Assembly: GCF_014946725.1 (NCBI RefSeq)
Contig: NZ_JACFXY010000005.1
Location: 1 to 64,000, forward strand
Direction of reading: 5' to 3'
From: Mixta mediterraneensis
GTDB lineage: Bacteria; Pseudomonadota; Gammaproteobacteria; Enterobacterales; Enterobacteriaceae
DNA length: 64,000 nucleotides
Shown here: positions 45,767-56,537 of the stretch, in pieces
How the letters are laid out: every line of letters begins with the position of its first letter
How positions within the stretch are numbered: the first letter of the stretch is position 1
Program-made: the position numbers and the translations under genes
Notes under the pieces: generated by a model
What the model was told of the DNA's origin: nothing
The model's input: the letters and a program-made list of their open reading frames with translations, nothing else
The model's database searches: none

Positions 45767-47305
45767 TTAACGGCGACGGCAGCGGAAAGCGAGAATCGCT
45801 GCCAGTACCGTTAATATCCAGACTGGCCAGACACCTGCGCGTGCATACGGTGTTTCACCGGTAGTTGGGGTGACGGTATCGGTTAACACGTTGCGGGTAA
45901 ACTGCGGCAGGCTTTTCTCAACATCACCGTTAGCGTTTACCACGGCGGTGACACCATTATTAGTGCTACGCAACAGCGGACGGCCCAGTTCCAGTGCACG
46001 CATGCGCGCCATCTGGAAATGCTGCCACGGTCCAATTGAGTGGCCAAACCAGGCGTCATTGGAGACAGTCAGCAGAAAATTGGTGTCTGGGCGGAAATTC
46101 GCACGCACCTGCTCGCCCAGCACAATCTCATAGCAGATGGCGCTGGTCAGGTTATACCCCGCCACGTTGAGCTGTGGTTGAATATAGGCACCGCGACTGA
46201 AAGAGGACATCGGCAAATCAAAAAACGGGGCCAGCGGACGCAGTAAATCAGCCAACGGAACAAACTCGCCAAAAGGAACCAAATGGTTTTTCTGATAGCG
46301 GTTTGCGCTGAAATAGTTATAAGGCTGCTGACCGCCCAGGACGATCACCGTGTTGTAGTCATGATAATGGTTCTGTTCCAGACGCGAATCGACGATACCC
46401 GTGATCAACGCGCTACCGCGCTGCTGTAACTCGTTGTCCAGTGAGTGCAGGAAGGGCTGCTGATTACTTTCCAGGTCGGTGATAGCAGACTCGGGCCAGA
46501 TAATAATCGGCGCTTTGCCCATGAGCGGCTGGCTCAGGCTGGTATAAATGCGCAACGTATTCAGAAGTTGTTGCGGATCCCACTTCATCGATTGCGGAAT
46601 ATTGCCCTGTACCAGGGCAACATCAACGCTGCGCTGTGGCAGCGGTTGATACCACTGGATATAACGCAGCGGCCACGGCAACGCCAGCAGCACAATGGCA
46701 GCAATCAGGCTTTTACCGTTGCGCTGTTGTACGGCATGGGCCAGCAAGCCAGCAATCATCATCAGTAAAAAGGTCAGCGTTTCCACCCCCGCCAGGGGTG
46801 CCAGGCCCTTTAGTGGACCATTGATCTGGCTGTAACCAAATTGCAGCCAGGGGAAGCCGGTTAGCACCCAACCACGTAGAAATTCGGTGATTTGCCACAG
46901 TGCCGGCGCGGCCAGCGCCAGTCGCCATAACGTGGCTCGCCGCCAGAATCGGTTAAGCAAACCGGTAAACAGCGCGGGATAAATCGCCAGATAGGCAGCA
47001 AGCAAAATCACCAGAAATACGTTAACCGGCCCAGGCATGCCACCAAAAGTAGCGATGCTGACATAAACCCAGTTAATGCCGCTACCAAACAGGCCAGAGC
47101 CCCAGATAAAGCCAATGGCTGTAGCCTGCGGGCTGGTTCGGTTGAGGGTCAGAATTTGCAGGCCAAAGAGCGAAAGCAGCGCTGCAGGCCAGAAATCATA
47201 AGGAGAAAACGCAAGGGTGCCAGCTGCACCCGTTATTAAAGCCAGCAGCAGGCGGACCCGCTGCCGCGAGTAAAGAGAGGCTAAAGCCATAAATTTATTC
47301 GTCAT
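45767..47305 (-). CDS. lnt: Apolipoprotein N-acyltransferase Lnt
   Basis: 512 residues, the E. coli length. Six or more membrane helices occupy residues 10-215 and one more ends the protein. Between them is a periplasmic nitrilase domain with the triad Glu ([10 protein letters not shown]), Lys ([10 protein letters not shown]) and Cys ([10 protein letters not shown]). It adds the third acyl chain to outer-membrane lipoproteins such as LptE and RlpA. The start overlaps the end of corC by 11 bases. Confidence 0.95.
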   Translation of the reverse strand: MTNKFMALASLYSRQRVRLLLALITGAAGTLAFSPYDFWPAALLSLFGLQILTLNRTSPQATAIGFIWGSGLFGSGINWVYVSIATFGGMPGPVNVFLVILLAAYLAIYPALFTGLLNRFWRRATLWRLALAAPALWQITEFLRGWVLTGFPWLQFGYSQINGPLKGLAPLAGVETLTFLLMMIAGLLAHAVQQRNGKSLIAAIVLLALPWPLRYIQWYQPLPQRSVDVALVQGNIPQSMKWDPQQLLNTLRIYTSLSQPLMGKAPIIIWPESAITDLESNQQPFLHSLDNELQQRGSALITGIVDSRLEQNHYHDYNTVIVLGGQQPYNYFSANRYQKNHLVPFGEFVPLADLLRPLAPFFDLPMSSFSRGAYIQPQLNVAGYNLTSAICYEIVLGEQVRANFRPDTNFLLTVSNDAWFGHSIGPWQHFQMARMRALELGRPLLRSTNNGVTAVVNANGDVEKSLPQFTRNVLTDTVTPTTGETPYARAGVWPVWILTVLAAILAFRCRRR

Positions 47306-48176
47306 CCAGTTGAGGTTGCGGCGAATTTTCCGGAATTTTTACGTGAACCTGGATGATACGGCGGCTGTCAGCCATCGCGACTTTGAATTGGTAACCATCA
47401 ATGTCAATGCTTTCCCCGCGTGCAGGCAGGTGGCCGAATGCCTGCATAACCAGACCGCCGATAGTATCGACTTCATCATCGCTAAATTGCGTGCCGAAAA
47501 TCTCATTGAAATTTTCAATCGGCGTTAAGGCACGCACGGTGAAGGTCTGGCGGTTTAGCTGGCGAATATCACGATCTTCTTCATCATCATATTCATCTTC
47601 AATCTCGCCAACGATCAGCTCAAGGATGTCCTCAATGGTCACCAGACCTGAAACTCCGCCAAATTCATCAATGACAATCGCCATGTGATACCGCTGCGAG
47701 CGAAACTCTTTCAGCATGCGGTCAACGCGCTTACTCTCAGGTACGACAACAGCAGGGCGCAGCACTTTTTCTATGCTGAATGGCTCTGACTCGCTGCTCA
47801 TAAATGGCAATAGATCTTTTGCCATCAGAATACCCTCAACATGATCCTTATCTTCGCTGATCACCGGAAAACGTGAATGCGCGGATTCGATGATGACATC
47901 AAGACATTCTTCAAGGTTTTGGTTGCGTTTAAGGGTAATCATTTGCGAGCGCGGGATCATGATGTCTCGCACGCGCTGTTCCGCAATATCCAGTACCCCT
48001 TCGAGCATGTCGCGGGTATCCTGATCGATCAGATCTTTTTGACTGGAATCGCGGATCAGCTCCAGTAGTTCGTCACGGCTTTTGGGTTCGCCGTGGAACA
48101 GTTGGTTGATCAACAGGGAAAAAAATCCCTTTTTACTACTGGGTGCATCGCTGTTTTGAGAATGGTCGTCGCTCAT
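47295..48176 (-). CDS. corC: CorC/YbeX, CBS-domain protein
   Basis: A 293-residue cytosolic protein (E. coli: 292). Two CBS domains (about residues 70-130 and 140-195) start with the signature [14 protein letters not shown]; the transporter-associated CorC_HlyC domain follows (residues 205-285, [20 protein letters not shown]). It is linked to magnesium and cobalt efflux and, more recently, to ribosome maturation. The genes ybeZ-ybeY-corC-lnt form one unit. Confidence 0.93.
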   Translation of the reverse strand: MSDDHSQNSDAPSSKKGFFSLLINQLFHGEPKSRDELLELIRDSSQKDLIDQDTRDMLEGVLDIAEQRVRDIMIPRSQMITLKRNQNLEECLDVIIESAHSRFPVISEDKDHVEGILMAKDLLPFMSSESEPFSIEKVLRPAVVVPESKRVDRMLKEFRSQRYHMAIVIDEFGGVSGLVTIEDILELIVGEIEDEYDDEEDRDIRQLNRQTFTVRALTPIENFNEIFGTQFSDDEVDTIGGLVMQAFGHLPARGESIDIDGYQFKVAMADSRRIIQVHVKIPENSPQPQLDDE

Positions 48177-48213
48177 GGCGGTTTATGTAGATCTCTCGGG
48201 TGAGGGAATGGAT

Positions 48214-48235
48214 CTGTCGGCGTTGCTGCCGACAG
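48214..48235. other. Strong hairpin between ybeY and corC
   Basis: CTGTCGGC / GCCGACAG with a six-base loop and no T-run. It may slow 3' decay of the upstream mRNA. Confidence 0.5.
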
Positions 48236-48257
48236 CGGTTTGACCTGAACTCAAGAT

Positions 48258-48731
48258 TCAGGCGTCTTGTTTCTCCGAAATGTACGGATCGGGATAGCCA
48301 AGAGCAAGCATTATCTCGGTCTCGATTCCTTCCATTTCTTCAGCCTCTTCGTCTTCGATATGGTCGTAGCCCAGCAAATGTAACGTGCCATGCACTACCA
48401 TATGCGCCCAATGCGCTTCAACAGTTTTACCTTGTTCAGCAGCCTCAAGCTCCACAACCTGACGACAAATAATCAGGTCGCCGAGTAGCGGCAACTCAAT
48501 ACCGGGCGGTGCTTCAAACGGAAACGACAGCACATTTGTCGGCTTATCTTTACCGCGATAAGTCAGATTAAGCTCATGGCTTTCCGCTTTATCCACCAGA
48601 CGAATAGTGACTTCGCTTTCTGGCTGGAAGGGCATAACGGCCGCTTCAAGCCAACGCTGAAAAAGCCCCTCGTCTGGTAAACCGTCGGTTTGCTCGCAGG
48701 CACGTTGAAGATCAAGGATGACCGAACTCAT
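48258..48731 (-). CDS. ybeY: Endoribonuclease YbeY
   Basis: A 157-residue metalloprotein (E. coli: 155). The zinc motif H-x3-H-x5-H is seen as [15 protein letters not shown]. It processes the 3' end of 16S rRNA and takes part in late 70S quality control. It starts within the ybeZ stop (ATGA at 48728-48731). Confidence 0.96.
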   Translation of the reverse strand: MSSVILDLQRACEQTDGLPDEGLFQRWLEAAVMPFQPESEVTIRLVDKAESHELNLTYRGKDKPTNVLSFPFEAPPGIELPLLGDLIICRQVVELEAAEQGKTVEAHWAHMVVHGTLHLLGYDHIEDEEAEEMEGIETEIMLALGYPDPYISEKQDA

Positions 48732-49807
48732 TTGCTCTCCTGCGTGACAGTTTGCACGGCAAACGCTTCGCGTTTACGCTCTTCGGCCTGTTGAGCGCGG
48801 TGTTTTTGATCGGCCTCTTCCCAGGCTTCATAAGCAGTCACGATGCGTGCGACAACAGGATGGCGAACCACATCTTCGCTGTGGAAGAAGTTAAAACTGA
48901 TTTCCTCCACTTCAGACAGCACTTCTATGGCATGACGCAGGCCAGATTTGGTGTGGCGTGGTAAGTCAATCTGCGTCACATCGCCAGTAATCACCGCTTT
49001 GGAGTTGAAACCAATACGCGTCAGGAACATTTTCATCTGCTCGATAGTGGTGTTCTGACTTTCATCCAGAATAATGAACGCGTCATTCAGGGTACGACCG
49101 CGCATATAAGCCAGCGGTGCCACTTCAATGACGTTGCGCTCCATTAACTTCTCAACGCGTTCAAAACCCAGCATTTCAAACAGGGCGTCGTACAGAGGAC
49201 GTAAATACGGGTCCACTTTTTGGCTGAGATCGCCTGGCAGGAAGCCCAGTTTTTCACCGGCTTCGACTGCCGGGCGAGTCAGCAGGATACGGCGAATTTC
49301 CTGACGTTCCAGCGCATCAACGGCTGCCGCCACTGCCAGATAGGTTTTCCCGGTACCTGCTGGGCCGACGCCGAAAGTGATGTCATGATCAAGAATATTA
49401 GCGATATATTGCGCCTGGTTTGGTGTGCGCGGCTTGATCACGCCACGTTTCGTTTTGATATTTACCACTTTGCCATAGTCCGGCACGCTTTCAGCAGTTT
49501 GTTCCAGTACGCGGCTTTCTTTAATAGCCAGATGAATTTGTTCTGGCTCAATATCAGGAATATCGCCACGAACGGGAGCCGTATCGACATACAGTGTTTT
49601 AAGGATGTCTACCGCAGCGTTGACACACAGGGCGCGTCCTACCAGTTTAAAAAGATTGTCGCGACGATTGATTTCAATGCCCAGACGACGTTCCAGCTGT
49701 TTTACATTGTCATCAAATGGACCACACAGGCTCATCAGACGGCGGTTATCGGCCGGTTCAAGGGCGATTTCACGAGTTTCGATATTCAAACGAATCCTTT
49801 GGGTCAC
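48728..49807 (-). CDS. ybeZ: PhoH-like ATPase YbeZ
   Basis: A 359-residue protein (E. coli about 346-359). The P-loop is [14 protein letters not shown] near residue 150, with Walker [12 protein letters not shown]. The N-terminal region ([21 protein letters not shown]) marks the PhoH/YbeZ group. It is a predicted ATPase or RNA helicase that works with YbeY on rRNA. It is the second gene after miaB on this strand, with 190 bp between them. Confidence 0.93.
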   Translation of the reverse strand: MTQRIRLNIETREIALEPADNRRLMSLCGPFDDNVKQLERRLGIEINRRDNLFKLVGRALCVNAAVDILKTLYVDTAPVRGDIPDIEPEQIHLAIKESRVLEQTAESVPDYGKVVNIKTKRGVIKPRTPNQAQYIANILDHDITFGVGPAGTGKTYLAVAAAVDALERQEIRRILLTRPAVEAGEKLGFLPGDLSQKVDPYLRPLYDALFEMLGFERVEKLMERNVIEVAPLAYMRGRTLNDAFIILDESQNTTIEQMKMFLTRIGFNSKAVITGDVTQIDLPRHTKSGLRHAIEVLSEVEEISFNFFHSEDVVRHPVVARIVTAYEAWEEADQKHRAQQAEERKREAFAVQTVTQESK

Positions 49808-49958
49808 TCAGGGCCAGTTGAAAAGGTGTCTGACGCACCGTTTGGCTTAACCGGATGCACCATCACGAAATTATTTATGTCGTAAAGCCTGGGCGCAAGC
49901 TTCAGAAATGATATTTGGGCGGCACTTTCAGAAACCAAGTGCAATAAACGGAAATTGA

Positions 49959-49981
49959 CGGCAGCACTGCGCGTGCTGCCG
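49959..49981. terminator. Hairpin between miaB and ybeZ
   Basis: CGGCAGCAC / GTGCTGCCG with a five-base loop follows the miaB stop by 17 bases. No T-run; it may be a weak terminator. Confidence 0.5.
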
Positions 49982-49997
49982 CAAAGTAAGGCAGGTA

Positions 49998-51422
49998 TCA
50001 AGGCTGGAACGTACCCACGCCAATTTCATTCTCTTTACGTGTTCGCGCAATAACGGACGCCGGGCTTTCTGTTATGCGCAGGCCCATCTCATCTTCGCCG
50101 CGAACCAGTTTGCCGCGCAGTGAATTGGCATAAACGTCAACGATTTCGACATCAACGAATTTGCCAATCATCTCAGGCGAGCCTTCAAAATTGACCACGC
50201 GGTTATTTTCGGTACGTCCTGATACTTCCATGATATTTTTGCGTGAGATACCTTCAACCAGAATACGCTGAACGCTGCCCAGCATGCGGCGGCTCCACGC
50301 CTGAGCCTGCTGATTGATGCGGTCTTGCAAAATATACAGGCGCTGCTTCTTCTCATCTTCACTGACATCATCTGGCAGGTCGGCGGCTGGCGTGCCGGGA
50401 CGCGCTGAATAGATGAAGCTGAAGCTCATGTCGAAATTCACGTCGGCAATTAGCTTCATAGTTTGCTCGAAATCCTGTTGGGTTTCGCCTGGGAAGCCAA
50501 TGATAAAGTCAGAACTGATCTGAATATCAGGACGCGCAGCACGCAGCTTACGAATAATTGCTTTGTATTCAAGCGCGGTATGCGCACGCTTCATCAGTGT
50601 CAGAATACGGTCAGCACCACTCTGGACGGGAAGGTGGAGAAAACTCACCAGCTCTGGCGTGTCGCGGTAGACTTCAATGATGTCGTCAGTAAATTCAATT
50701 GGATGACTGGTGGTGAAGCGAATACGGTCAATGCCGTCGATTGCCGCCACCAGACGCAGCAACTCAGCAAAGGTGCAAATTTCGCCGTCAAAAGTCGGAC
50801 CGCGATAGGCGTTAACATTCTGGCCCAGCAGGTTAACTTCGCGTACGCCTTGCGCTGCCAGCTGGGCAATTTCCAGCAGAATATCATCGCTTGGGCGACT
50901 CACTTCTTCACCGCGCGTGTAGGGCACCACGCAGAAAGTACAGTATTTATTGCAGCCTTCCATAATAGAAACAAAGGCGGTTGGGCCTTCAGCGCGTGGC
51001 TCTGGCAGACGATCGAATTTTTCGATCTCTGGGAAACTAATATCAACGATCGGGCTTTTGCTGCCTCGTACACTGTTGATCATTTCCGGCAGGCGGTGCA
51101 GCGTTTGCGGGCCAAAGACAATATCAACGTAGTGCGCTCGCTGACGGATATGATCGCCTTCCTGTGACGCCACGCAGCCGCCGACGCCGATAATCAAATC
51201 AGGGTTACGCTCTTTTAAGGTTCTCCAGCGTCCTAACTGATGGAAAACTTTTTCCTGTGCTTTCTCGCGAATAGAGCAGGTGTTGAGCAGCAGAACATCC
51301 GCGTCTTCAGCCTCTTCGGTCAGCGTGTAGCCGTGCGTGCTGTTCAGCAGGTCAGCCATCTTTGATGAATCATACTCATTCATCTGACAGCCCCAGGTTT
51401 TGATATGCAGTTTTTTCGTCAT
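49998..51422 (-). CDS. miaB: tRNA-2-methylthio-N6-dimethylallyladenosine synthase MiaB
   Basis: Starting at 51422 ([19 protein letters not shown]) gives 474 residues, exactly the E. coli length; the open frame runs on to 51761, antisense to ubiF, and is not used. The radical SAM cluster is CNKYCTFC, the N-terminal cluster uses Cys of [18 protein letters not shown] and GVGGCVASQ, and the TRAM RNA-binding domain is at the C-terminus (FVDVEIVDV). It adds a methylthio group at A37 of tRNAs that read UNN codons. The ribosome site is weak; an ATG at 51434 (MASSMTKK) is an alternative. Confidence 0.95.
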   Translation of the reverse strand: MTKKLHIKTWGCQMNEYDSSKMADLLNSTHGYTLTEEAEDADVLLLNTCSIREKAQEKVFHQLGRWRTLKERNPDLIIGVGGCVASQEGDHIRQRAHYVDIVFGPQTLHRLPEMINSVRGSKSPIVDISFPEIEKFDRLPEPRAEGPTAFVSIMEGCNKYCTFCVVPYTRGEEVSRPSDDILLEIAQLAAQGVREVNLLGQNVNAYRGPTFDGEICTFAELLRLVAAIDGIDRIRFTTSHPIEFTDDIIEVYRDTPELVSFLHLPVQSGADRILTLMKRAHTALEYKAIIRKLRAARPDIQISSDFIIGFPGETQQDFEQTMKLIADVNFDMSFSFIYSARPGTPAADLPDDVSEDEKKQRLYILQDRINQQAQAWSRRMLGSVQRILVEGISRKNIMEVSGRTENNRVVNFEGSPEMIGKFVDVEIVDVYANSLRGKLVRGEDEMGLRITESPASVIARTRKENEIGVGTFQP

Positions 51423-51597
51423 CGAACTAGCCATTGATTCAGTGCAGTGAAGTGCAGGGCGCGTATTGTAATGCTTTGCTGCTGTTGTGACCAGTCTAAG
51501 GGCTTTTCTGATCGTGCCGGATTTTTTTCCGGTACACTTTGCCCTCATTGTCCCGCTCGCTGTACAGGCAGCGGAGAAAAGAAGAAGGATATGAGCA

Positions 51598-52770
51598 ATG
51601 CAGGATAACCAGTTTGATGTCGTCGTAGTGGGTGGCGGTATGGTCGGCGCGGCGTTAGCGTGCGGGCTGGCGCAACAGGCGTTTCGCGTGGCGGTAATAG
51701 AGCGGGCCACACCGGCGGTGTTTGTGACCGAAAGCGAGCCTGACATACGCATTTCTGCCATTGGCTCATCATCAGTGGCATTACTGAAACAACTCGGGGT
51801 CTGGCCGCGTGTCGAAACAATGCGCTGTGCGCCTTACCGCAAGCTGGAAACCTGGGAATGGCAAACCGCACAGGTAAGTTTTGATGCTGCCTCGCTGGGA
51901 TTACCCGAATTAGGCTATATGGTTGAAAATGCAGTTCTGCAACGTGCGTTGTGGGAGCGGATGGAGCAGACTGGCGTCAGTTTGTTTTGTCCGGCGACGT
52001 TAGAAAACCTACAGCAGGAAAACGGCGGCTGGCGGTTGGATCTTAATGATAACCAGACTGTTCATGCTCGGCTGGTGGTGGGGGCGGACGGCGCAAATTC
52101 ACAGGTACGGCAAATGTCGGGCATCGGAATTCATGGCTGGAGCTATGCGCAGTCATGTTTGTTGATCAGCGTGACTTGTGAGCACCCGGCAGGTGATACC
52201 ACCTGGCAGCACTTCACCCCGCAAGGCCCGCGTGCGTTTCTGCCGCTTTACGATAATCATGCTTCACTGGTCTGGTATGACTCGGCAGCCCGCATTCGTC
52301 AATTGCAGGCGATGGCGCTACCGCAGTTAGAAAAGGAGATCGCCACCCATTTCCCGGCGCGTTTAGGGCGCTTCAACGCTCATGCAGCGGGCGGTTTCCC
52401 GCTGGTTCGGCGTCACGCTACCCGCTATGTCCTGCCTGGATTAGCACTGGTGGGCGATGCCGCACATACCATTAATCCACTGGCAGGGCAGGGCGTGAAT
52501 CTGGGGTATCGGGATATTGATGCGTTAACTGATGTGTTGAGCGACGCTCGCAGCAACGCCGAAGACTGGGCTTCTGAACGCGTATTACGGCGTTATCAGG
52601 CCAAACGGCGCAATGATAATTTGCTGATGCAAAGCGGAATGGATCTTTTTTATTTTACGTTCAGCAATCGCCTGCCGCCGCTGAAGTTTGTACGCAATTT
52701 AGGGCTGATCGTTGCGGAACATTCTGGGGTGCTGAAACGTCAGGCTTTACGTTATGCCCTGGGGCTTTAA
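51598..52770 (+). CDS. ubiF: 3-demethoxyubiquinol 3-hydroxylase UbiF
   Basis: A 390-residue flavin monooxygenase (E. coli: 391). The FAD site is [17 protein letters not shown] at the N-terminus, the DG motif is [13 protein letters not shown], and the third motif is [21 protein letters not shown] near residue 285. AAGGA is upstream. It hydroxylates ubiquinone precursors in the aerobic pathway. It is divergent from miaB, with 175 bp between them, and its end faces the tRNA cluster. Confidence 0.95.
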   Translation: MQDNQFDVVVVGGGMVGAALACGLAQQAFRVAVIERATPAVFVTESEPDIRISAIGSSSVALLKQLGVWPRVETMRCAPYRKLETWEWQTAQVSFDAASLGLPELGYMVENAVLQRALWERMEQTGVSLFCPATLENLQQENGGWRLDLNDNQTVHARLVVGADGANSQVRQMSGIGIHGWSYAQSCLLISVTCEHPAGDTTWQHFTPQGPRAFLPLYDNHASLVWYDSAARIRQLQAMALPQLEKEIATHFPARLGRFNAHAAGGFPLVRRHATRYVLPGLALVGDAAHTINPLAGQGVNLGYRDIDALTDVLSDARSNAEDWASERVLRRYQAKRRNDNLLMQSGMDLFYFTFSNRLPPLKFVRNLGLIVAEHSGVLKRQALRYALGL

Positions 52771-52996
52771 TCTCAGCTTTGGCAAGAAAAGATGCTGCAG
52801 TGATAGCATTAGGCCAGCACTGCACTGGCGCGACAGGGATTCCTCTCCCGGTGCTCTGGCCGGGCCATAATGGATTGAGCTGCTTCGCTCTTCAGACGCA
52901 CCAATCCTGAATAGGGCTGTTGCAAAATACGGCTGAGCTTGCATTAAGGTGATAAATCCGAGGCTGAGAAGCAGAGCCTCTGGCAATCCAGAACGG
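52771..52996. other. Intergenic stretch after ubiF
   Basis: Nothing recognisable beyond the tRNA terminator at its right end. Confidence 0.4.
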
Positions 52997-53029
52997 CAAA
53001 AACAACAAAGCCCGCAGAAGCGGGCTTTG
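52997..53029 (-). terminator. Rho-independent terminator of the tRNA operon
   Basis: On the minus strand AAAGCCCGC / GCGGGCTTT with a four-base loop is followed by GTTGTTTTTG, 11 bases after the last tRNA. Confidence 0.88.
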
Positions 53030-53039
53030 TTATGCAATT

Positions 53040-53114
53040 TGGCTGGGGTGCAGGGATTCGAACCCCGGAATGCTGGTATCAGAAACCAGTGCCTTACCGC
53101 TTGGCGACACCCCA
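53040..53114 (-). tRNA. glnV: tRNA-Gln (CTG)
   Basis: A 75-base gene including its own CCA. The anticodon loop TTCTGAT gives CTG; the acceptor starts TGGGGTG, as in E. coli tRNA-Gln. E. coli has two tandem CTG copies (glnX, glnV); here only one is present. Confidence 0.97.
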
Positions 53115-53120
53115 AGAAAA

Positions 53121-53197
53121 TGGTGGCTACGACGGGAATCGAACCTGTGACCCCAGCATTATGAGTGCTGTGCTCTAACCAGCTGAGCTACGTAGCC
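53121..53197 (-). tRNA. metU: tRNA-Met (CAT), elongator
   Basis: A 77-base gene with encoded CCA, anticodon CAT in loop CTCATAA, acceptor start GGCTACG as in E. coli metT/metU. It is identical to the copy at 53521-53597. Confidence 0.96.
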
Positions 53198-53219
53198 AAA
53201 TTGTACTGCTGTTCGATGA

Positions 53220-53294
53220 TGGCTGGGATACCTGGATTCGAACCAGGGAATGCCGGTATCAAAAACCGGTGCCTTACCGCTTGGCGATATCCCA
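53220..53294 (-). tRNA. glnW: tRNA-Gln (TTG)
   Basis: A 75-base gene with encoded CCA; anticodon loop TTTTGAT gives TTG. It differs from the next copy only in the acceptor stem (TGGGATA and its pairing bases). Confidence 0.96.
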
Positions 53295-53330
53295 TTCGTC
53301 GACTCGCATCCGCGAGAAAACATCGAAAAT

Positions 53331-53405
53331 TGGCTGGGGTACCTGGATTCGAACCAGGGAATGCCGGTATCAAAAACCGGTGCCTTACCGCTTGGCGATA
53401 CCCCA
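53331..53405 (-). tRNA. glnU: tRNA-Gln (TTG)
   Basis: A 75-base gene with encoded CCA, anticodon TTG. The acceptor start TGGGGTA is closer to the E. coli form than its neighbour. Confidence 0.96.
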
Positions 53406-53427
53406 TCCACGCTGCCGAATCATGAAA

Positions 53428-53512
53428 TGGTGCGGGAGGCGAGACTTGAACTCGCACACCTTGCGGCGCCAGAACCTAAATCTGGTGCGTCTACCAATTT
53501 CGCCACTCCCGC
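53428..53512 (-). tRNA. leuW: tRNA-Leu (TAG)
   Basis: An 85-base class II tRNA with a long variable arm and encoded CCA; the anticodon loop TTTAGGT gives TAG. Acceptor start GCGGGAG, as in E. coli leuW. Confidence 0.97.
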
Positions 53513-53520
53513 AAAAAAGA

Positions 53521-53597
53521 TGGTGGCTACGACGGGAATCGAACCTGTGACCCCAGCATTATGAGTGCTGTGCTCTAACCAGCTGAGCTACGTAGCC
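53521..53597 (-). tRNA. metT: tRNA-Met (CAT), elongator, first gene of the operon
   Basis: A 77-base gene with encoded CCA and anticodon CAT. It is the promoter-proximal gene of the six-tRNA operon. Confidence 0.96.
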
Positions 53598-53636
53598 ATC
53601 TTTTTTCGCGCTACCTTCATCGGCGTTGCGGGGCGC

Positions 53637-53665
53637 ATTATGCGGAGTTGACTACACAGCGTCAA
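53637..53665 (-). promoter_or_regulatory. Sigma-70 promoter of the tRNA operon
   Basis: On the minus strand TTGACG (53660-53665), a 17-base spacer and CATAAT (53637-53642) are followed by the GC-rich discriminator GCGCCCCGC, the mark of stringently controlled stable-RNA promoters. It lies about 40 bases before metT. Confidence 0.88.
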
Positions 53666-53767
53666 CAAGTTTTTTGCCGTTTTTCGCCTTAAGGCACCTG
53701 TTTGTCTGGCTTATAACCAGGCTGCTGATTTATTCAGCAATTATTCCGCGCTTACAAAGTTCCAGAC

Positions 53768-53795
53768 AAAAAAATGGGCCATTAAAGGCCCATTT
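53768..53795 (-). terminator. Rho-independent terminator of asnB
   Basis: On the minus strand AAATGGGCC / GGCCCATTT with a six-base loop continues into TTTT, 19 bases past the asnB stop. Confidence 0.9.
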
Positions 53796-53813
53796 GCCAG
53801 TATATGGCGGTGC

Positions 53814-55481
53814 TTATTGATAAGCAGACTGATGGACACCAACTGCACGACCTGACGGATCGTCCATAGTTTTAAAGGCTTCATCCCATTCAATGGCTTT
53901 CGCAGACGAGCAGGCGACAGAAGGGCCTCCCGGAACACACTCAGCGGCGCTTGGCAGCGGGAACAGCTCTTCGAAAATCTCACGGTAGAGATACGCTTCT
54001 TTTGAGTTCGGCGTGTTGAACGGGAAACGGAAATGCGCCGTTGCCAGTTGCTGATCGCTGATTTGTTGAGCAGCTACCTCTTTCAGACTGTCGATCCAGC
54101 TGTAACCTACGCCATCAGAGAACTGTTCTTTCTGACGCCACGCCACGCTTTCAGGCAGATAAGAAGAGAAGCATTCGCGCAGGATATGTTTCTCCATTTT
54201 GCCGTTGCTGCCACACATTTTGTCTTTTGGGTTGATGCGCATTGCAACGTCGAGGAATTTCTTATCCAGGAACGGAACACGTGCCTCCACACCCCAGGCA
54301 GACATTGCTTTGTTAGCACGCGCGCAGTCAAACATATGCAGCGCCAACAGCTTGCGTACGTTCTCTTCATGGAATTCTTTCGCGTTCGGCGCTTTATGAA
54401 AGTAGAGATACCCTCCAAACACTTCGTCCGCACCTTCACCCGACAGCACCATTTTGATGCCCATCGCTTTAATCTTACGTGACATTAAATACATCGGCGT
54501 AGAGGCGCGGATAGTGGTGACATCGTAAGTTTCGATGTGATAAATCACATCACGAATCGCATCCAGACCTTCCTGCACGGTGAAATGAATTTCGTGATGC
54601 ACAGTACCAAGATGATCGGCAACGGCTTTTGCTGCTTTCAGGTCAGGTGAACCTTCCAGGCCCACCGCGAAAGAGTGCAGCTGTGGCCACCAGGCGTCGC
54701 TTTTGTCCTGATCTTCAATACGTTTCGCCGCATAACGCTTAGTGACCGCAGAAATGATAGAAGAATCAAGCCCACCAGACAGCAGTACGCCGTAAGGGAC
54801 ATCAGACATCAGATGGCTTTTCACGGACTCTTCCAGCGCATGTTTCAGGCCAGCAGCATCAGTTTCGTTGTGCTCAACGTTTTTATATTCCATCCAGTCG
54901 CGCTGCCAGTAACGACGAATTTCACCCTCGGTGCTGGAAAGGTAGCTTCCCGGCGGGAATTCTTTAATTGAGCGACAAACCGGCACCAGGGCTTTCATTT
55001 CTGACGCAACATACAGGTTGCCATGCTCATCATTACCCATGTAAAGCGGGATGATACCAATATGATCGCGACCAATCAGATAGGTGTTTTTCACACTGTC
55101 ATACAGGATGAAAGCGAACATGCCTTCCAGATCGTCCAGAAAATCGACGCCTTTTTCCTGATAAAGCGCCAGGATAACTTCACAGTCAGAACCGGTCTGG
55201 AACGAGTAGCGATCGCTCAACTCGGCGCGCAAAGCCTGATGGTTATAGATTTCGCCGTTAACAGCCAGCACGTGGGTGTGATCAGCGTTATACAGCGGTT
55301 GCGCACCGTTGTTAACGTCAACAATTGAGAGACGTTCATGTGCAAGAATCGCATGATCATCAGCATAAACGCCTGACCAGTCTGGTCCGCGATGACGCAT
55401 CAAACGTGAACATTCCAGCGCTTTCTTGCGTAGCTCAGCAGGATCGGTCTTTAGATCCAACACACCAAAAATAGAACACAT
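53814..55481 (-). CDS. asnB: Asparagine synthetase B (glutamine-hydrolysing)
   Basis: A 555-residue enzyme (E. coli: 554). The N-terminal glutaminase domain starts MCSIFGVLD, where Cys2 (after Met removal) is the nucleophile; RHRGPDWSG and NGEIYNH bind glutamine. The synthetase domain has the PP-loop motif LSGGLDSSIIS near residue 235. It makes asparagine from aspartate, glutamine and ATP. The C-terminal tail (GRAVGVHQSAYQ) is the usual one. It lies between nagD and the tRNA operon as in E. coli. Confidence 0.96.
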   Translation of the reverse strand: MCSIFGVLDLKTDPAELRKKALECSRLMRHRGPDWSGVYADDHAILAHERLSIVDVNNGAQPLYNADHTHVLAVNGEIYNHQALRAELSDRYSFQTGSDCEVILALYQEKGVDFLDDLEGMFAFILYDSVKNTYLIGRDHIGIIPLYMGNDEHGNLYVASEMKALVPVCRSIKEFPPGSYLSSTEGEIRRYWQRDWMEYKNVEHNETDAAGLKHALEESVKSHLMSDVPYGVLLSGGLDSSIISAVTKRYAAKRIEDQDKSDAWWPQLHSFAVGLEGSPDLKAAKAVADHLGTVHHEIHFTVQEGLDAIRDVIYHIETYDVTTIRASTPMYLMSRKIKAMGIKMVLSGEGADEVFGGYLYFHKAPNAKEFHEENVRKLLALHMFDCARANKAMSAWGVEARVPFLDKKFLDVAMRINPKDKMCGSNGKMEKHILRECFSSYLPESVAWRQKEQFSDGVGYSWIDSLKEVAAQQISDQQLATAHFRFPFNTPNSKEAYLYREIFEELFPLPSAAECVPGGPSVACSSAKAIEWDEAFKTMDDPSGRAVGVHQSAYQ

Positions 55482-55754
55482 AACTGACTCCTGAACTTAC
55501 CTGACGGCGATATTATCTTTCGTATTTGCCGCAGCCGGTCGCTGCGTGATGTATAAGAAAATGCGCTATTTCATGCATTCAATGCAAGCAGAATCACCAT
55601 TTACTGACAAAAAGTTGTCCGCAATCGGCGAGATTTGAATATTCAACAATAAAATGGCGATTTATTTAATGGATCAACAATAAAACAAAATAAGTGATGG
55701 TTATTTAACCAGTGCAGCAGGCGATCGGCGGGAAAAGCGGTGACGCACCATACG
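55482..55754. other. asnB promoter region, 273 bp
   Basis: AT-rich; it must hold the asnB promoter, but no site is certain. A TGACGC / GCGTCA hairpin at about 55741-55768 overlaps the nagD end and may stop nag transcription. Confidence 0.45.
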
Positions 55755-56537
55755 TTATATACGGCGCGTCATACGAGGAAAGCATTTAAACAGGTCAATA
55801 TCCGCGACAGAAGGGTAAATCCAGTCTGGACGAAAAGGCATGGCGTCAATGTCGCTTAAGGTTGAGACACCCGACAGCACTAACACCGTTTCGAGGCCAG
55901 CCTGGAAGCCAGCCAAAATGTCAGTACGCAGGTTATCTCCTACAATCACCGTCTCTTCAGAATGGGCCTGCATTTTATTGAGTGCAGCGCGCATGATGTA
56001 TGGGCTTGGTTTACCAACATAAAAAGGACGGCGACCGGAAATCGTCTCGATTCCGGCGCAGAGGGCGCCACAGGCAGGGACAAAACCGCGAGCATGCGTA
56101 TCTGGGTTAGTGGCGATAAAGCGCGCGCCACTGGCAACAAAGAAGGCGGCTTTATGCATCATATCCCAGTTAAAGGAGCGCGTTTCGCCAACGATAACAA
56201 AGTCTGAATTAACATCAGTGATGGTGAATCCCGCTTTGTACAACTCATGTATGAGTGCGCCTTCGCCAATCACATACGCTTTCTTACCTTCCTGACGACG
56301 CAAAAAATCTGCGGTTGCCATCGCGGAAGTGTAAAAAACCGAATCCGGCACCTCAACACCTGCTGAAGCAAATCGGTTCGCCAGATCCTGAGCCGTTTGA
56401 GACGGGTAATTAGTAAGCACCACCAGCGGCATCTCTTTTTGCAAGATGCGTTGCAGAAATTCCTGCGCGCCGGGTATAGCGGTATTGTCGTGCATCAGCA
56501 CGCCATCAATATCACAGATTACGCTTTTAATGGTCAT
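55755..56537 (-). CDS. nagD: HAD-IIA nucleotide phosphatase NagD
   Basis: The start at 56537 (MTIKSVICDIDGVLMHD) gives 260 residues (E. coli: 250) and overlaps the nagC end by 11 bases; the longer frame to 56705 lies inside nagC. HAD motif I is CDIDGVLMHD, motif II is VVLTNYPSQT, Lys of motif III lies in VGKPSPYI and motif IV is VGDNLRTDIL. In E. coli it removes phosphate from UMP and GMP. The C-terminus is about ten residues longer than in E. coli and basic (CFPRMTRRI). It is the last gene of nagBACD. Confidence 0.94.
   Translation of the reverse strand: MTIKSVICDIDGVLMHDNTAIPGAQEFLQRILQKEMPLVVLTNYPSQTAQDLANRFASAGVEVPDSVFYTSAMATADFLRRQEGKKAYVIGEGALIHELYKAGFTITDVNSDFVIVGETRSFNWDMMHKAAFFVASGARFIATNPDTHARGFVPACGALCAGIETISGRRPFYVGKPSPYIMRAALNKMQAHSEETVIVGDNLRTDILAGFQAGLETVLVLSGVSTLSDIDAMPFRPDWIYPSVADIDLFKCFPRMTRRI

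Noticed and set aside
49220..51167. Long plus-strand frames opposite ybeZ (221 codons) and miaB (234 codons)
   Set aside because: Both are shadows of genes recognised by family motifs.
51423..51761. N-terminal extension of the miaB frame by 113 codons
   Set aside because: It runs antisense through the start of ubiF, and MiaB of 474 residues from 51422 matches the family length.
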